Below, in pieces: positions 35,693 to 48,563 of a DNA stretch of 64,000 bases; positions within the stretch are counted from its first letter, which is position 1; each line of letters starts with the position of its first letter. The position numbers and the translations under genes are program-made. The notes under the pieces are model-generated. The model worked only from the letters and a program-made list of their open reading frames with translations. It was not told the DNA's origin and ran no database searches. Origin of the DNA: Rutidosis leptorrhynchoides (taxonomy: Eukaryota > Streptophyta > Magnoliopsida > Asterales > Asteraceae). The DNA lies in assembly GCF_046630445.1 (NCBI RefSeq), contig NC_092341.1, positions 27,356,001 through 27,420,000 of the forward strand, read 5' to 3'.

Positions 35693-37312
35693 CCGTCAGA
35701 TCCAGCTCACATATTTTTTGTAATTTTTTTTGTCGACATAATTTAATATAATATATATAATATATTTAATTTAAATAATTAATTATATATTATATTAAAT
35801 TCACATGCATAGTTGACTTGTAATTTTTGTTCCGATAAGTCGTACGTCATCACTCGACTTATGTCCCGGTTCCGGTTTTTCAAGTGTCTCTTCGTACGTT
35901 GAGAAAACTTGTACATTACGTTTCGCGACTCGTACCTTTGTCAAAATATAGTCTTAAATTATTCCTAAACTATACCACTCAAAGTATATCTTAAACTTTC
36001 GAGTATTTTGGTCATTTACTTCTATAAATCATCGTCTCGTTATTTGTTATTATATATATAAAATAACAGATTGTTTTATGACCAAGTTAATATTATATTT
36101 AAATATATATATTCAATATTTAATAAACACGTTTTTAAAATACATAACACAGGTTATTCATATATCTAATTCCAACAGTTAATATTCCTTATTATTGTAT
36201 GTGTCCAAGTTACGTTATTTAAACAAACACTTTATCATTTGTTCCGAATACCGTTAAAAATGAATGATTTCTCAAATCAACGTGGACCTCTCAATAGAGA
36301 CCCGTAATGATATCATAATCCTTAAGAGACTCAGTAAATGTCTTTTACTTGAATCGTTTGGCATAATCTTTTAACTCCGTAGTTAAATATATCAATCAGG
36401 TAATCAATCAAATAAGATTAATGCACAGTATCATATACCCAACACTTAGTTACGTTTTCAAGTTATAGTATATGTATCTATTTACATATAATTATTCGTG
36501 CATCATCGTGAATAAACGAAAGGTAATTGAATAGTTCAAGAATTTTGAGATTCAGTTTAACAGACTTTGCTTATCGTATCGAAATCATATAAGATTAAGT
36601 TTAAATTTGGTCAAAAATTTTCGGGTCATCACAAATGCTCTCAAGGTTAAACTAGAAATGACTTGTAATCCTAAAATACACTTAGATGCATTTAGGATGG
36701 TCACCAAGTCCCAACTAGAGATTGCTCTTCCCTTGTGCATGTGTTGGACATTAATGTGTGCTTACACATTAATCATGTAATGTGTTATATTGTACATTAA
36801 ACTTATTAAGTGCTTGAATTATAAGTTGTGCAAGTATGATAATGCTAAAAACGAACATATATTTCATAGCATTATCCCTCAAGAAAGACAAGCTTTTAGT
36901 TGCAATTGTTCTATTTACAAGTAATATTCGTTTAAATAATAAAAGGTGAAGACAAAAGACAGATTCGACGAATTGAAGACGCAAACGACTAAAAAGCTCA
37001 AAAGTACAAAGTATAAAGTACAATCCAAGAGGTTCAAATTATTGATGAGAAACGTCTAAAAGTTACAAGAGAATGAGCCACAAAACGTAAAATACAAGAT
37101 ATTAAATTGCACGAAAGGACGTTCGAAAATCCGAAACAGGGACCAGAGTCAACTCTCAACGCTCGACGCAACGGACCGAAAATTACAAGTCAACGGAGTA
37201 CAAGAATATAATATAATTTATAATTAATTATATATAATTAATTATTTTATATTATAAATATTATAAAAATCCAGCAGCCCATGTTTTGGAATCTTTGTGA
37301 GCTGGAAAAGCA

Positions 37313-37390
37313 GGCCATGCGATCGCATGGCCTGGAAGTGCAAAATCCATGCGGTCGCATGGTAAACAGTATCAACTGACATCCTATAAA
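37313..37390 (+). promoter_or_regulatory. Paired palindromes plus TATA box in Athila LTR
   Basis: GGCCATGCGATCGCATGGCC (a perfect 20-base palindrome, 37313-37332), then CCATGCGGTCGCATGG at 37347-37362, then TATAAAT starting at 37385. The two 16-base cores are on a 32-bp period and the TATA box follows after 22 bases: the same layout as in element B's LTR. Confidence 0.7.
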
Positions 37391-37447
37391 TTTCGCGTGT
37401 TTTGGTCGAATGTTTTACATCTTTTTCTATCCTCTCTATCTCTCACG

Positions 37448-37449
<2 letters not shown>

Positions 37450-37536
<87 letters not shown>
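37450..37536. repeat. (TA)n microsatellite in Athila LTR
   Basis: About 43 units, just downstream of the presumed transcript start. Confidence 0.95.
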
Positions 37537-37541
<5 letters not shown>

Positions 37542-38800
37542 TTTAATTTTAATTTTAATTTAATAATAATAAGGGCATGTTAGCGAATGTTGTAAGTGTG
37601 TAAGTCGAAATTCTGTTCGTGTAACGCTACGCTATTATTAATCATTGTAAGTTATGTTCAACCTTTTTAATTTAATGTCTCGTAGCTAAGTTATTATTAT
37701 GCTTATTTAAATTGAAGTAATCGTGATGTTGGGCTAAAATATTAAGACAGGGTAATTGGACTTTGTACCATAATTGGGGTTTGAACAAAAGACCGACACT
37801 TGTGGAAATTAGACTATGGGCTATTAATGGGCTTTATATTTGTTTAATTGAATGATAGTTCGTTAATTTAATATAAAAATTTACAATTGGACGTATCTAT
37901 AAATAACCACATACACTCGATCAGACACGATGGGCGGGATATTTATAAGTACTAATAATCGTTCATTTAACCGAACACGGGAATGGATTAATAGTCAATG
38001 GACTTATTAAAACAGGGGTGAATTACATACAAGGAAAATTGATGTAATTATAGTTTAAGTCCCCAATTAGTTGGAATATTTGACTTCGGATATAAGGATA
38101 ATTTGACGAGGACACTCGCACTTTATATTTATGACTGGTGGACTGTTATGGACAAAACCAGATGGACATATTAAATAATCCAGGACAAAAGACAATTAAC
38201 CCATTGTAATAAACTAAAATCAACACGTCAAACATCATGATTACGGAAGTTTAAATAAGCATAATTCCTTTATTTTATATTTCATCGCACTTTTATTTAC
38301 TGTCATTTTATTTAATTGCACTTTTAATTATCGTACTTTTTAATTATCGCAATTTTATTTATTGTCATTTTATTTATCGCATTTTAATTTATCGCAATTT
38401 CATTTATCGTCATTTACTCTACGCTTTAAATTAAGTTATTTTTATTTTACATTAGGTTTTAACTGCGACTAAAGTTTTAAAATCGACAAACCGGTCATTA
38501 AACGGTAAAAACCACCTTTTATAATAATAATACTACTTATATATATATTTATATATATACAAATATAGTTTTAATAGTATAGCGTTAAACTTGGCTAGAT
38601 CCCTGTGGAACGAACCGAACTTACTAAAAACTACACTACTGTACGATTAGGTACACTGCCTATAAGTGTTGTAGCAAGGTTTAGGTATATCCACTCTATA
38701 AATAAATAAATAACTTGTGTAAAATTATATCGTATTTAGTAGTATTTCGTAATAAAAATATAACTATTTCGTATACGCCTCTGCACACATCAAGTATTTT

Positions 38801-38817
38801 TGGTGCCGCTGCCGGGG
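38801..38817 (+). other. Primer-binding site of the Athila element (tRNA-Asp type)
   Basis: TGGTGCCGCTGCCGGGG, one or two bases from the common TGGCGCCGTTGCCGGGG form. Confidence 0.8.
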
Positions 38818-38959
38818 AAAAACAACGCCGAAAGCGAAACGCTATAAAAAAAAGGTTTTTACTAAGTTTTAATTTCTTTTTGTAAAAATACAAAAATATA
38901 AAAAGAAAAACAAAATATATATATTTTTAAGAGTTGTTTAAAATATAAAAAAAAATTAA

Positions 38960-40164
38960 AAAGTTTGTATTTTCTTTTAGTTACAAAAACTAATAGATAG
39001 TTTTTTTTCTAAAAAAAATTAAGTTTTTATTTATTTTATATAAATACTTTATATAAATATAAAACAGAAAAATTAAAAACAAATATATAAAAGTAAATGG
39101 GCCTGACACTGTTGCAGCCCAGACTTCTGGCCCGGATCCAAGAGTCATGCGATCGCATGGCCTATATGAATAAAACTCATGCGACCGCATGAGAGGTTCT
39201 GACACGCCCAACTGAACCTGGTACTGCAATAATTACGGAGTATTAATTATTATTATTATTATTTAACCCTAATTAGGGTTACTTATTATAATAATTTAGT
39301 TTTAGTTTTTAATTAATTTGTATTTTAAGATAAAATTAGTTTTATTAAATATATAAACTTATTACTTTTATAAAATAAATAATATAAAAATAATATTTTT
39401 ATAAAAATTATATTTTTATAACTTTAGTTTTATTTTTGTATCTTTTTAATTAGTTTAATTCGTAATTGTATACTTTTTCGTTCGTAATTAATTTTACGAT
39501 ATAGTTTTTGCCGTAGTAATTTTTATTTATAGATTTTTAGGCTTTGCCGTAAAATCCCTTAAGTGCTTTTTCTTTAGACTAAGATATAGGTGTTTTAGAA
39601 TTTTGCGACACCGTTTTAAGATTTTAATACCTTTTTAAGTTATTGCCGTTTTGGATATAGTATTCCTTTTAAGCTTTAATACTTTTAGACGTAACTTTTA
39701 ATTCTTAGTTTTTAGACTTTTAAATTTCGACGCGCTACGTTCTTTTTATTATTTTTCGATCTTTTATTTTTCGACGTTTTCCGACGCGCTCTTTTTCTTT
39801 CTTATTTCTCGACGTTCTAATTTTTAGGACATAGAATTTTCTATTTCTTCTCTAAAATTTCTTTAAATTTCGACGAAAAATTATTTTAAGTGGTTAAATT
39901 GATAGACTTCTAAAATTTTCTGGTTCGTAGTAATAGTTGGATTTGTTAGTGGCGAGTTGTGGGCTTCCGATTTAAAGGGTCCTGGCTACCTGCTGCATCT
40001 ATTGGCTATTCGAAACGTGGGCAAAATCAGAAAAGTCTATTAATTTGATAACTTATATAATTTTTATTTTTATAACTAATAGGATATTCAGTGAATGCAC
40101 AGAGCAAAACGTTCACCACCTTTTATACGTTCACCACCTGTAACTTGATCAAGACATCTAGCCA
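38960..40164 (+). other. Athila 5' leader
   Basis: AT-rich untranslated leader between primer-binding site and gag. Apart from the palindrome pair no feature is recognised. The gag region begins close to the element C insertion point. Confidence 0.5.
39145..39192 (+). promoter_or_regulatory. Second palindrome pair, in the Athila leader
   Basis: TCATGCGATCGCATGG at 39145-39160 and TCATGCGACCGCATGA at 39177-39192, again 32 bp apart, about 330 bases after the primer-binding site. No TATA box follows at the usual distance. Confidence 0.6.
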
Positions 40165-40169
40165 ATATT

Positions 40170-43100
40170 TGAAATGTCCCGTTCTTATTGATTAAAAACG
40201 TTCCATATTAATTGATTTCGTTGCGAGGTTTTGACCTCTATATGAGACGTTTTTCAAAGACTGCATTCATTTTAAAACAAACCATAACCTTTATTTCATC
40301 AATAAAGGTTTAAAAAGCTTTACGTAGATTATCAAATAATGATAATCTAAAATATCCTGTTTACACACGACCATTACATAATGGTTTACAAAACAAATAT
40401 GTTACAACAAAATAAGTTTCTTGAATGCAGTTTTTACACAATATCATACAAACATGGACTCCAAATCTCGTCCTTATTTAAGTATGCGACAGCGGAAGCT
40501 CTTAATAATCACCTGAGAATAAACATGCTTAAAACGTCAACAAAAATGTTGGAGAGTTATAGGTTTAACCTATATATATCAAATCATAATAATAGACCAC
40601 AAGATTTCATATTTCAATACACATCCCATACATAGAGATAAAAATCATTCATATGGTGAACACCTGGTAACCGACATTAACAAGATGCATATATAAGAAT
40701 ATCCCCATCATTCCGGGATACCCTTCGGATATGATATAAATTTCGAAGTACTAAAGCATCCGGTACTTTGGATGGGGTTTGTTAGGCCCAATAGATCTAT
40801 CTTTAGGATTCGCGTCAATTAGGGTGTCTGTTCCCTAATTCTTAGATTACCAGACTTAATAAAAAGGGGCATATTCGATTTCGATAATTCAACCATAGAA
40901 TGTAGTTTCACGTACTTGTGTCTATTTTGTAAATCATTTATAAAACCTGCATGTATTCTCATCCCAAAAATATTAGATTTTAAAAGTGGGACTATAACTC
41001 ACTTTTACAGATTTTTACTTCGTCGGAAAGTAAGACTTGGCCACTGGTTGATTCACGAACCTATAACAATATATACATATATATCAAAGTATGTTCAAAA
41101 TATATTTACAACACTTTTAATATATTTTGATGTTTTAAGTTTATTAAGTCAGCTGTCCTCGTTAGTAACCTACAACTAGTTGTCCACAATTAGATGTACA
41201 GAAATAAATCAATAAATATTATCTTGAATCAATCCACGACCCAGTGTATACGTATCTCAGTATTGATCACAACTCAAACTATATATATTTTGGAATCAAC
41301 CTCAACCCTGTATAGCTAACTCCAACATTCACATATAGAGTGTCTATGGTTGTTCCGAAATATATATAGATGTGTCGACATGATAGGTCGAAATATTGTA
41401 TACGTGTCTATGGTATCTCAAGATTACATAATATACAATACAAGTTGATTAAGTTATGGTTGGAATAGATTTGTTACCAATTTTCACGTAGCTAAAATGA
41501 GAAAAATTATCCAATCTTGTTTTACCCATAACTTCTTCATTTTAAATCCGTTTTGAGTGAATCAAATTGCTATGGTTTCATATTGAACTCTATTTTATGA
41601 ATCTAAACAGAAAAAGTATAGGTTTATAGTCGGAAAAATAAGTTACGAGTCATTTTTGTAAAGGTAGTCATTTCAGTCGAAAGAACGACGTCTAGATGAC
41701 CATTTTAGAAAACATACTTCCACTTTGAGTTTAACCATAATTTTTGGATATAGTTTCATGTTCATAATAAAAATCATCTTCTCAGAATAACAACTTTTAA
41801 ATCAAAGTTTATCATAGTTTTTAATTAACTAACCCAAAACAGCCCGCGGTGTAACTACGACGGCGTAAATCCGGTTTTACGGTGTTTTTCGTGTTTCCAG
41901 GTTTTAAATCATTAAGTTAGCATATCATATAGATATAGAACATGTGTTTAGTTGATTTTAAAAGTCAAGTTAGAAGGATTAACTTTTGTTTGCGAACAAG
42001 TTTAGAATTAACTAAACTATGTTCTAGTGATTACAAGTTTAAACCTTCGAATAAGATAGCTTTATATGTATGAATTGAATGATGTTATGAACATCATTAC
42101 TACCTTAAGTTCCTTGGATAAACCTACTGGAAAAGAGAAAAATTGATCTAGCTTCAACGGATCCTTGGATGGCTCGAAGTTCTTGAAGCAGAATCATGAC
42201 ACGAAAACAAGTTCAAGTAAGATCATCACTTGAAATAAGATTGTTATAGTTATAGAAATTGAACCAAAGTTTGAATATGATTATTACATTGTATTAGAAT
42301 GATAACCTACTGTAATAAACAAAGATTTTTTGAGGTTGGATGATCACCTTACAAGATTGGAAGTGAGCTAGCAAACTTGAAAGTATTCTTGATTTTATGT
42401 AACTAGAACTTGTAAAATATATGAAGAACACTTAGAACTTGAAGATAGAACTTGAGAGAGATCAATTAGATGAAGAAAATTGAAGAATGAAAGTGTTTGT
42501 AGGTGTTTTTGGTCGTTGGTGTATGGATTAGATATAAAGGATATGTAATTTTGTTTTCATGTAAATAAGTCATGAATGATTACTCATATTTTTGTAATTT
42601 TATGAGATATTTCATGCTAGTTGCCAAATGATGGTTCCCACATGTGTTAGGTGACTCACATGGGCTGCTAAGAGCTGATCATTGGAGTGTATATACCAAT
42701 AGTACATACATCCAAAAGCTGTGTATTGTACGAGTACGAATACGGGTGCATACGAGTAGAATTGTTGATGAAACTGAACGAGGATGTAATTGTAAGCATT
42801 TTTGTTAAGTAGAAGTATTTTGATAAGTGTCTTGAAGTCTTTCAAAAGTGTATGAATACATATTAAAACACTACATGTATATACATTTTAACTGAGTCGT
42901 TAAGTCATCGTTAGTCGTTACATGTAAATGTTGTTTTGAAACCTTTAGGTTAACGATCTTGTTGAATGTTGTTAACCCATTGTTTATTATAACAAATGAG
43001 ATGTTAAATTATTATATTATCATGATATTATGATATATAATATATCTTAGTATGATGTATATACAGTTAAATGTCGTTACAACGATAATCGTTACATATA

Positions 43101-43595
43101 TGTCTCGTTTCGAAATCATTAAGTTAGTAGTCTTATTTTTACATATGTATTTCATTGTTAATACACTTAATAATATATTTACTTATCATTTAACATAATT
43201 AACCAAGTGTATCAATATCTTAATATGATTCATATGTACCTAGTAAGACGTTGTTATAACGATAATCGTTATATATATCGTTTTCGAGTTTCTTAAATTA
43301 ATAGTCTCATTTTTATGTATATAACTCATTGTTAAAATACCTAATGAGATACATACTTATAATAAAAACATGTTAACTATATATATATAACCATATATAT
43401 GTCATTGTATAGTTTTTACAAGTTTTAACGTTCGTGAATCACCGGTCAACTTGGGTGATCAATTGTCTATATGAAACTTATTTCATTTAATCAAGTCTTA
43501 ACAAGTTTGATTGCTTAACACGTTGGAAACATTTAGTCATGTAAATATCAATCTCAATTAATATATATAAACATGGAAAAGTTCGGGTCACTACA
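40170..43595 (-). repeat. 3' LTR of element C
   Basis: TGAAATG...CACTACA, 3426 bp. The pair at 50189-53405 matches closely. Confidence 0.92.
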
Positions 43596-43794
43596 GTACC
43601 TACCCGTTAAATAAATTTCGTCCCGAAATTTTAAGCTGCTGAAGGTGTTGACGAATCTTCTGGAAATAGATGCGGGTATTTCTTCTTCATCTAATCTTCA
43701 CGCTCCCAGGTAAACTCGGGTCCTCTACGAGCATTCCATCAAACCTTAACAATCGGTATCTTGTTTTGCTTAAGTCTCTTAACCTCACGATCCA

Positions 43795-46700
43795 TTATTT
43801 CGACGGGTTCTTCAATGAATTGAAGTTTTTCATTGATTTGGATTTCGTCCAACGGAATAGTGAGATCTTCTTTAGCAAAACATTTCTTAAATTCGAGATG
43901 TGGAAAGTGTTATGTACAGCCGCAAGTTGTTGAGGTAGCTCCAGTTGGTTAGCTACTGGTCCGACACGATCTATAATCTTGAATGGTCCAATGTACCTTG
44001 GATTTAATTTCCCTCGTTTACCAAATCGAACAACGCCTTTCCAAGGTGCAACTTTAAGCATGACCATCTCTCCAATTTCAAATTCTATATCTTTTCTTTT
44101 AATGTCAGCGTAGCTCTTTTGTAGACTTTGGGCGGTTTTCAACCGTTGTTGAATTTGGATGATCTTCTTAGTAGTTTCTTGTATAATCTCCGGACCCGTA
44201 ATCTGTCTATCCCCCACTTCACTCCAACAAATCGGAGACCTGCACTTTCTACCATAAAGTGCTTCAAACGACGCCATCTCAATGCTTGAATGGCAGCTGT
44301 TGTTGTAGGAAAATTCTGCTAACGGTAGATGTCGATCCCAACTGTTTCCGAAATCAATAACACATGCTCGTAGCATGTCTTCAAGCCTTTGTATCGTCCT
44401 TTCGCTCTGCCCATCAGTTTGTGGATGATAGGCAGTACTCATGTCTAGACGAGTTCCTAATGCTTGCTGTAATGTCTGCCAGAATCTTGAAATAAATCTG
44501 CCATCCTTATCAGAGATAATAGAGATTGGTATTCCATGTCCGGAGACGACTTCCTTCAAATACAGTCGTGCTAACTTCTCCATCTTGTCATCTTCTCTTA
44601 TTGGCAGGAAGTGTGCTGATTTGGTGAGACGATCAACTATTACCCAAATAGTATCAAAACCACTTGCAGTCCTTGACAATTTAGTGATGAAATCCATGGT
44701 AATGTTTTCCCATTTCCATTCCGGGATTTCGGATTGTTGAAGTAGACCTGATGGTTTCTGATGCTCAGCTTTGACCTTAGAACACGTCAAACATTCTCTT
44801 ACGTATTTAGCAACATCGGCTTTCATACCCGGCCACCAAAAATGTTTCTTGAGATCCTTGTACATCTTCCCCGTTCCAGGATGTATTGAGTATCTGGTTT
44901 TATGAGCTTCTCTAAGTACCATTTCTCTCATATCTCCAAATTTTGGTACCCAAATCCTTTCAGCCCTATACCGGGTTCCGTCTTCCTGAATATTAAGATG
45001 CTTCTCCGATCCTTTGGGTATTTCATACTTTAAATTTCCCTCTTTTAAAACTCCTTGTTGCGCCTCCTTTATTTGAGTAGTAAGGTTATTATGAATCGTT
45101 ATATTCATAGATTTTACTCCAATGGGTTCTCTGTCCTTCCTGCTCAAGGCATCGGCTACCACATTTGCCTTCTCCGGGTGGTAACGAATCTCAAAGTCGT
45201 AATCATTCAACAATTCAATCCACCTACGCTGCCTCATATTCAGTTGTTTCTGATTAAATATGTGTTGAAGACTTTTGTGGTCGGTATATATAATACTTTT
45301 GACCCCATATAAGTAGTGCCTCCAAGTCTTTAATGCAAAAACAACCGCTCCTAATTCCAAATCATGCGTCGTATAATTTTGTTCGTGAATCTTCAATTGT
45401 CTAGACGCATAAGCAATCACCTTCGTTCGTTGCATTAATACACAACCGAGACCTTGCTTTGATGCGTCACAATAAATCACAAAATCATCATTCCCTTCAG
45501 GCAATGACAATATAGGTGCCGTAGTTAGCTTTTTCTTCAATAACTGAAACGCTTTCTCTTGTTCATCATTCCATTCAAATTTCTTCCCTTTATGCGTTAA
45601 TGCAGTCAAGGGTTTTGCTATTCTGGAAAAATCTTGGATGAACCTTCTGTAGTAACCAGCTAGTCCTAAAAACTGGCGTATGTGTTTCGGAGTTTTCGGG
45701 GTTTCCCACTTTTCAACAGTTTCTATCTTTGCCGGATCCACCTTAATACCTTCTTTGTTCACTATGTGACCGAGGAATTGAACTTCTTCCAACCAAAATG
45801 CACACTTTGAAAACTTAGCGTACAATTCTTCCTTCCTCAATACTTCTAACACCTTTCTCAAATGTTCACCGTGTTCTTGGTCATTCTTTGAGTAAATAAG
45901 TATGTCATCAATGAAAACAATGACAAACTTGTCAAGGTATGGTCCACACACTCGGTTCATAAGGTCCATGAACACAGCTGGTGCATTAGTTAAACCAAAC
46001 GGCATGACCATAAACTCGTAATGACCGTAACGTGTTCTGAAAGCAGTCTTTGGAATATCATCTTCTTTCACCCGCATTTGATGATACCCGAAATGTAAGT
46101 CAATCTTTGAATAAACAGACGAGCCTTGTAGTTGATCAAATAAGTCGTCGATTCTCGGTAGTGGGTAGCGGTTCTTGATGGTAAGTTTGTTCAACTCTCG
46201 GTAGTCGATACACAACCTGAATGTACCATCTTTCTTCTTGACAAACAAAACAGGAGCTCCCCACGGTGATGTGCTTGGTCGAATGAAACCACGCTCTAAA
46301 AGTTCTTGTAATTGGCTTTGCAGTTCTTTCATCTCGCTGGGTGCGAGTCTGTAAGGAGCACGAGCTATTGGTGCAGCTCCTGGTACAAGATCTATTTGAA
46401 ATTCAACAGATCGATGTGGGGGTAATCCCAGTAATTCTTTCGGAAATACATCGGGAAATTCTTTTGCAATGGGAACATCATTGATGCTCTTTTCTTTAGT
46501 TTGTACTTTCTCGACGTGTGCTAGAACAGCATAACAACCTTTTCTTATTAGTTTTTGTGCCTTCAAGTTACTAATAAGATGTAGCTTCGTGTTGCCCTTT
46601 TCTCCGTACACCATTAAGGGTTTTCCTTTTTCTCGTATAATGCGAATTGCATTTTTGTAACAGACGATCTCTGCTTTCACTTCTTTCAACCAGTCCATAC

Positions 46701-47342
46701 CGATTATCACATCAAAACTCCCTAACTCTACTGGTATCAAATCAATCTTAAATGTTTCGCTAACCAGTTTAATTTCTCGATTCCGACATATATTATCTGC
46801 TAAAATTAATTTACCATTTGCTAATTCGAGTAAAAATTTACTATCTAAAGGCGTCAATGGACAACTTAATTTAGCACAAAAATCTCTACTCATATAGCTT
46901 CTATTCGCACCCGAATCAAATAAAACGTAAGCAGATTTATTGTCAATAAGAAACGTACCCGTAACAAGCTCCGGGTCTTCCTGTGCCTCTGCCGCATTAA
47001 TATTGAAAACTCTTCCGCGGCCTTGTCCATTCGTGTTCTCCTGGTTCGGGCAATTTCTAATAATGTGGCCCGGTTTTCCACATTTATAACAAACTACATT
47101 GGCATAACTTGCTCCGACACTACTTGCTCCGCCATTACTCGTTCCGACACCATTTGTTCCTTTCGTTCTATTAACCCCTGGTCCGTAGACCTCACACTTC
47201 GCCGCGCTATGACCATTTCTTTTACACTTGTTGCAAACTTTGGTGCAGAACCCCGAGTGATACTTTTCACACCTTTGGCATAGCTGCTTCTGATTGTTGT
47301 TGTTGCGGTTATTATTGTTGTTAGGATGATTGTTGTAGTTGC

Positions 47343-47388
<46 letters not shown>

Positions 47389-48258
47389 GGGCCGTTTGTT
47401 GTAGTTGCGATTGATGTTGCGATTGTTGGGATAATTGTTGCGATTATTGTTGTAATTGCTGTTGTTGTTGTATTGGTGATTCTTATCACCGTTTTCCTCC
47501 CACTTTCTTTTGACTTGCTTCACATTGGCCTCTTCAGCAGTCTGTTCTTTAATTCTTTCTTCAATCTGGTTCACTAGTTTGTGAGCCATTCTACATGCCT
47601 GTTGTATAGAGGCGGGCTCGTGTGAACTTATATCTTCTTGGATTCTTTCCGGTAATCCTTTCACAAACGCGTCGATCTTCTCTTCCTCATCTTCGAATGC
47701 TCCCGGACACAATAGGCACAATTCTGTGAATCGTCTTTCGTACGTGGTAATATCAAATCCTTGGGTTCGTAACCCTCTAAGTTCTGTCTTGAGCTTATTG
47801 ACCTCGGTTCTGGGACGGTACTTCTCGTTCATCAAGTGCTTGAATGCTGACCACGGTAGTGCGTACGCATCGTCTTGTCCCACTTGCTCTAGATAGGTAT
47901 TCCACCATGTTAACGCAGAACCTGTGAAGGTATGCGTAGCGTACTTCACTTTATCCTCTTCAGTACACTTACTTATGGCAAACACCGATTCGACCTTCTC
48001 GGTCCACCGTTTCAATCCGATCGGTCCTTCGGTTCCATCAAATTCCAAAGGTTTGCAGGCAGTGAATTCTTTGTAGGTGCATCCTACACGATTTCCTGTA
48101 CTGCTAGACCCAAGGTTATTGTTGGTATGCAGCGCAGCCTGTACTGCGGCTATGTTTGAAGCTAGAAAAGTACGTAATTCCTCTTCATTCATATTCACGG
48201 TGTGTCGAGTAGTCGGTGCCATTTCCTTCAAAATAGTCAAATGGAACAAGTTAATCAT
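43795..48258 (-). CDS. Gag-Pol polyprotein of element C (Ty3/gypsy, Tekay/Del-like)
   Basis: One frame of 1487 residues covers, in order, gag with an Asn-rich tract (about residues 255-325) and a CCHC zinc knuckle ([14 protein letters not shown]), aspartic protease ([12 protein letters not shown]), reverse transcriptase ([11 protein letters not shown]), RNase H ([10 protein letters not shown]) and integrase with its zinc-binding and catalytic parts. Gag and pol in one frame is normal for this lineage. Two ATGs are possible; the second ([16 protein letters not shown]) looks like the natural gag start. A C-terminal chromodomain typical of the lineage is not evident. As a retroelement copy it is treated as a fossil; it looks nearly whole, with perhaps one break at the end. 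Confidence 0.93.
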
Positions 48259-48354
48259 ACAGAATATTAAGAGTAGTTAATAGTATTTCGTAGCATAATA
48301 TGAACTCATTTATAAAAGCTTTTTCTTCATATTAGCGTTTTATAAGTTTAAATT

Positions 48355-48371
48355 CGGGTAGTACCTACCCG
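48355..48371. promoter_or_regulatory. Hairpin between F-box ORF and gag-pol of element C
   Basis: CGGGTAG-TAC-CTACCCG is a perfect 7-base stem with a 3-base loop, followed by TTAAG. Related motifs (TACCTACCCGTTAA) lie next to the 3' LTR of B (30002) and C (43597) and inside A (23) and B (32137, 32622). Confidence 0.5.
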
Positions 48372-48563
48372 TTAAGTTCATACTTAGTAGCTAATATACA
48401 ATTCAACTACTACAATTCTATATGAAAAACTGATTATAATAATATTTCACGTTCAAACTTTTATACAATATTTTACAAACTTACAATACCGCTTATTTTA
48501 CATAAAGCATGAAATATAGCACACAATAACTTTGATACAAGATAGTTGTGAAGATAATTCTAG

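Larger units (their letters stand above)
27073..36633 (-). mobile_element. LTR retrotransposon B, complete ends, no pol
   Basis: Two near-identical LTRs (27073-30000 and 33717-36633) flank a 3.7-kb internal region. The 5-bp target duplication AATGC is present at 27068-27072 and 36634-36638. The primer-binding site at 33702-33716 sets the orientation as minus. No protease, RT or integrase is recognisable, so it is a non-autonomous large derivative (LARD-like). Its leader and PBS are shared with elements A and C, so element C or a relative is a plausible helper. LTR divergence is roughly 1% by eye, suggesting an insertion younger than about 1 My under usual plant rates. Coding remnants look broken. 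Confidence 0.9.
33717..36633 (-). repeat. 5' LTR of element B
   Basis: 2917 bp, with the primer-binding site at its inner edge. It carries the palindrome-TATA promoter module described separately. Confidence 0.92.
26383..36836. mobile_element. Older repeat (possible LTR), split by element B
   Basis: 26383-27072 (starting TGTTGGTTGAATG) and 36639-36836 are the two sides of the sequence that element B entered; joining them across the AATGC duplication gives one continuous stretch. It contains the GGTCGACCGCATAGTCAACCG-type sequence (26620-26640) that I associate, from memory, with Copia-type LTRs. No coding region or far end is visible, so the family is a guess. It is older than both B and the Athila element, which cuts it at 36837. 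Confidence 0.3.
36837..38792 (+). repeat. 5' LTR of the Athila element
   Basis: Starts TGATAATGCTAAAAACG and ends CACACATCA, eight bases before the primer-binding site. 1956 bp. It holds a promoter module and a TA microsatellite. The preceding AAGTA would be the target-site copy. Confidence 0.75.

Noticed and set aside
42640-42690. CCCACATGTG...CACATGGG inverted repeat in element C LTR as a member of the paired-palindrome module
   Set aside because: The word differs, the two halves make one imperfect palindrome rather than a pair, and no TATA box lies at the 21-22-bp distance.
47094-47577. Thr-rich and Val-rich frames opposite or shifted from element C gag
   Set aside because: Shadows of the Asn-rich tract of gag in other frames.
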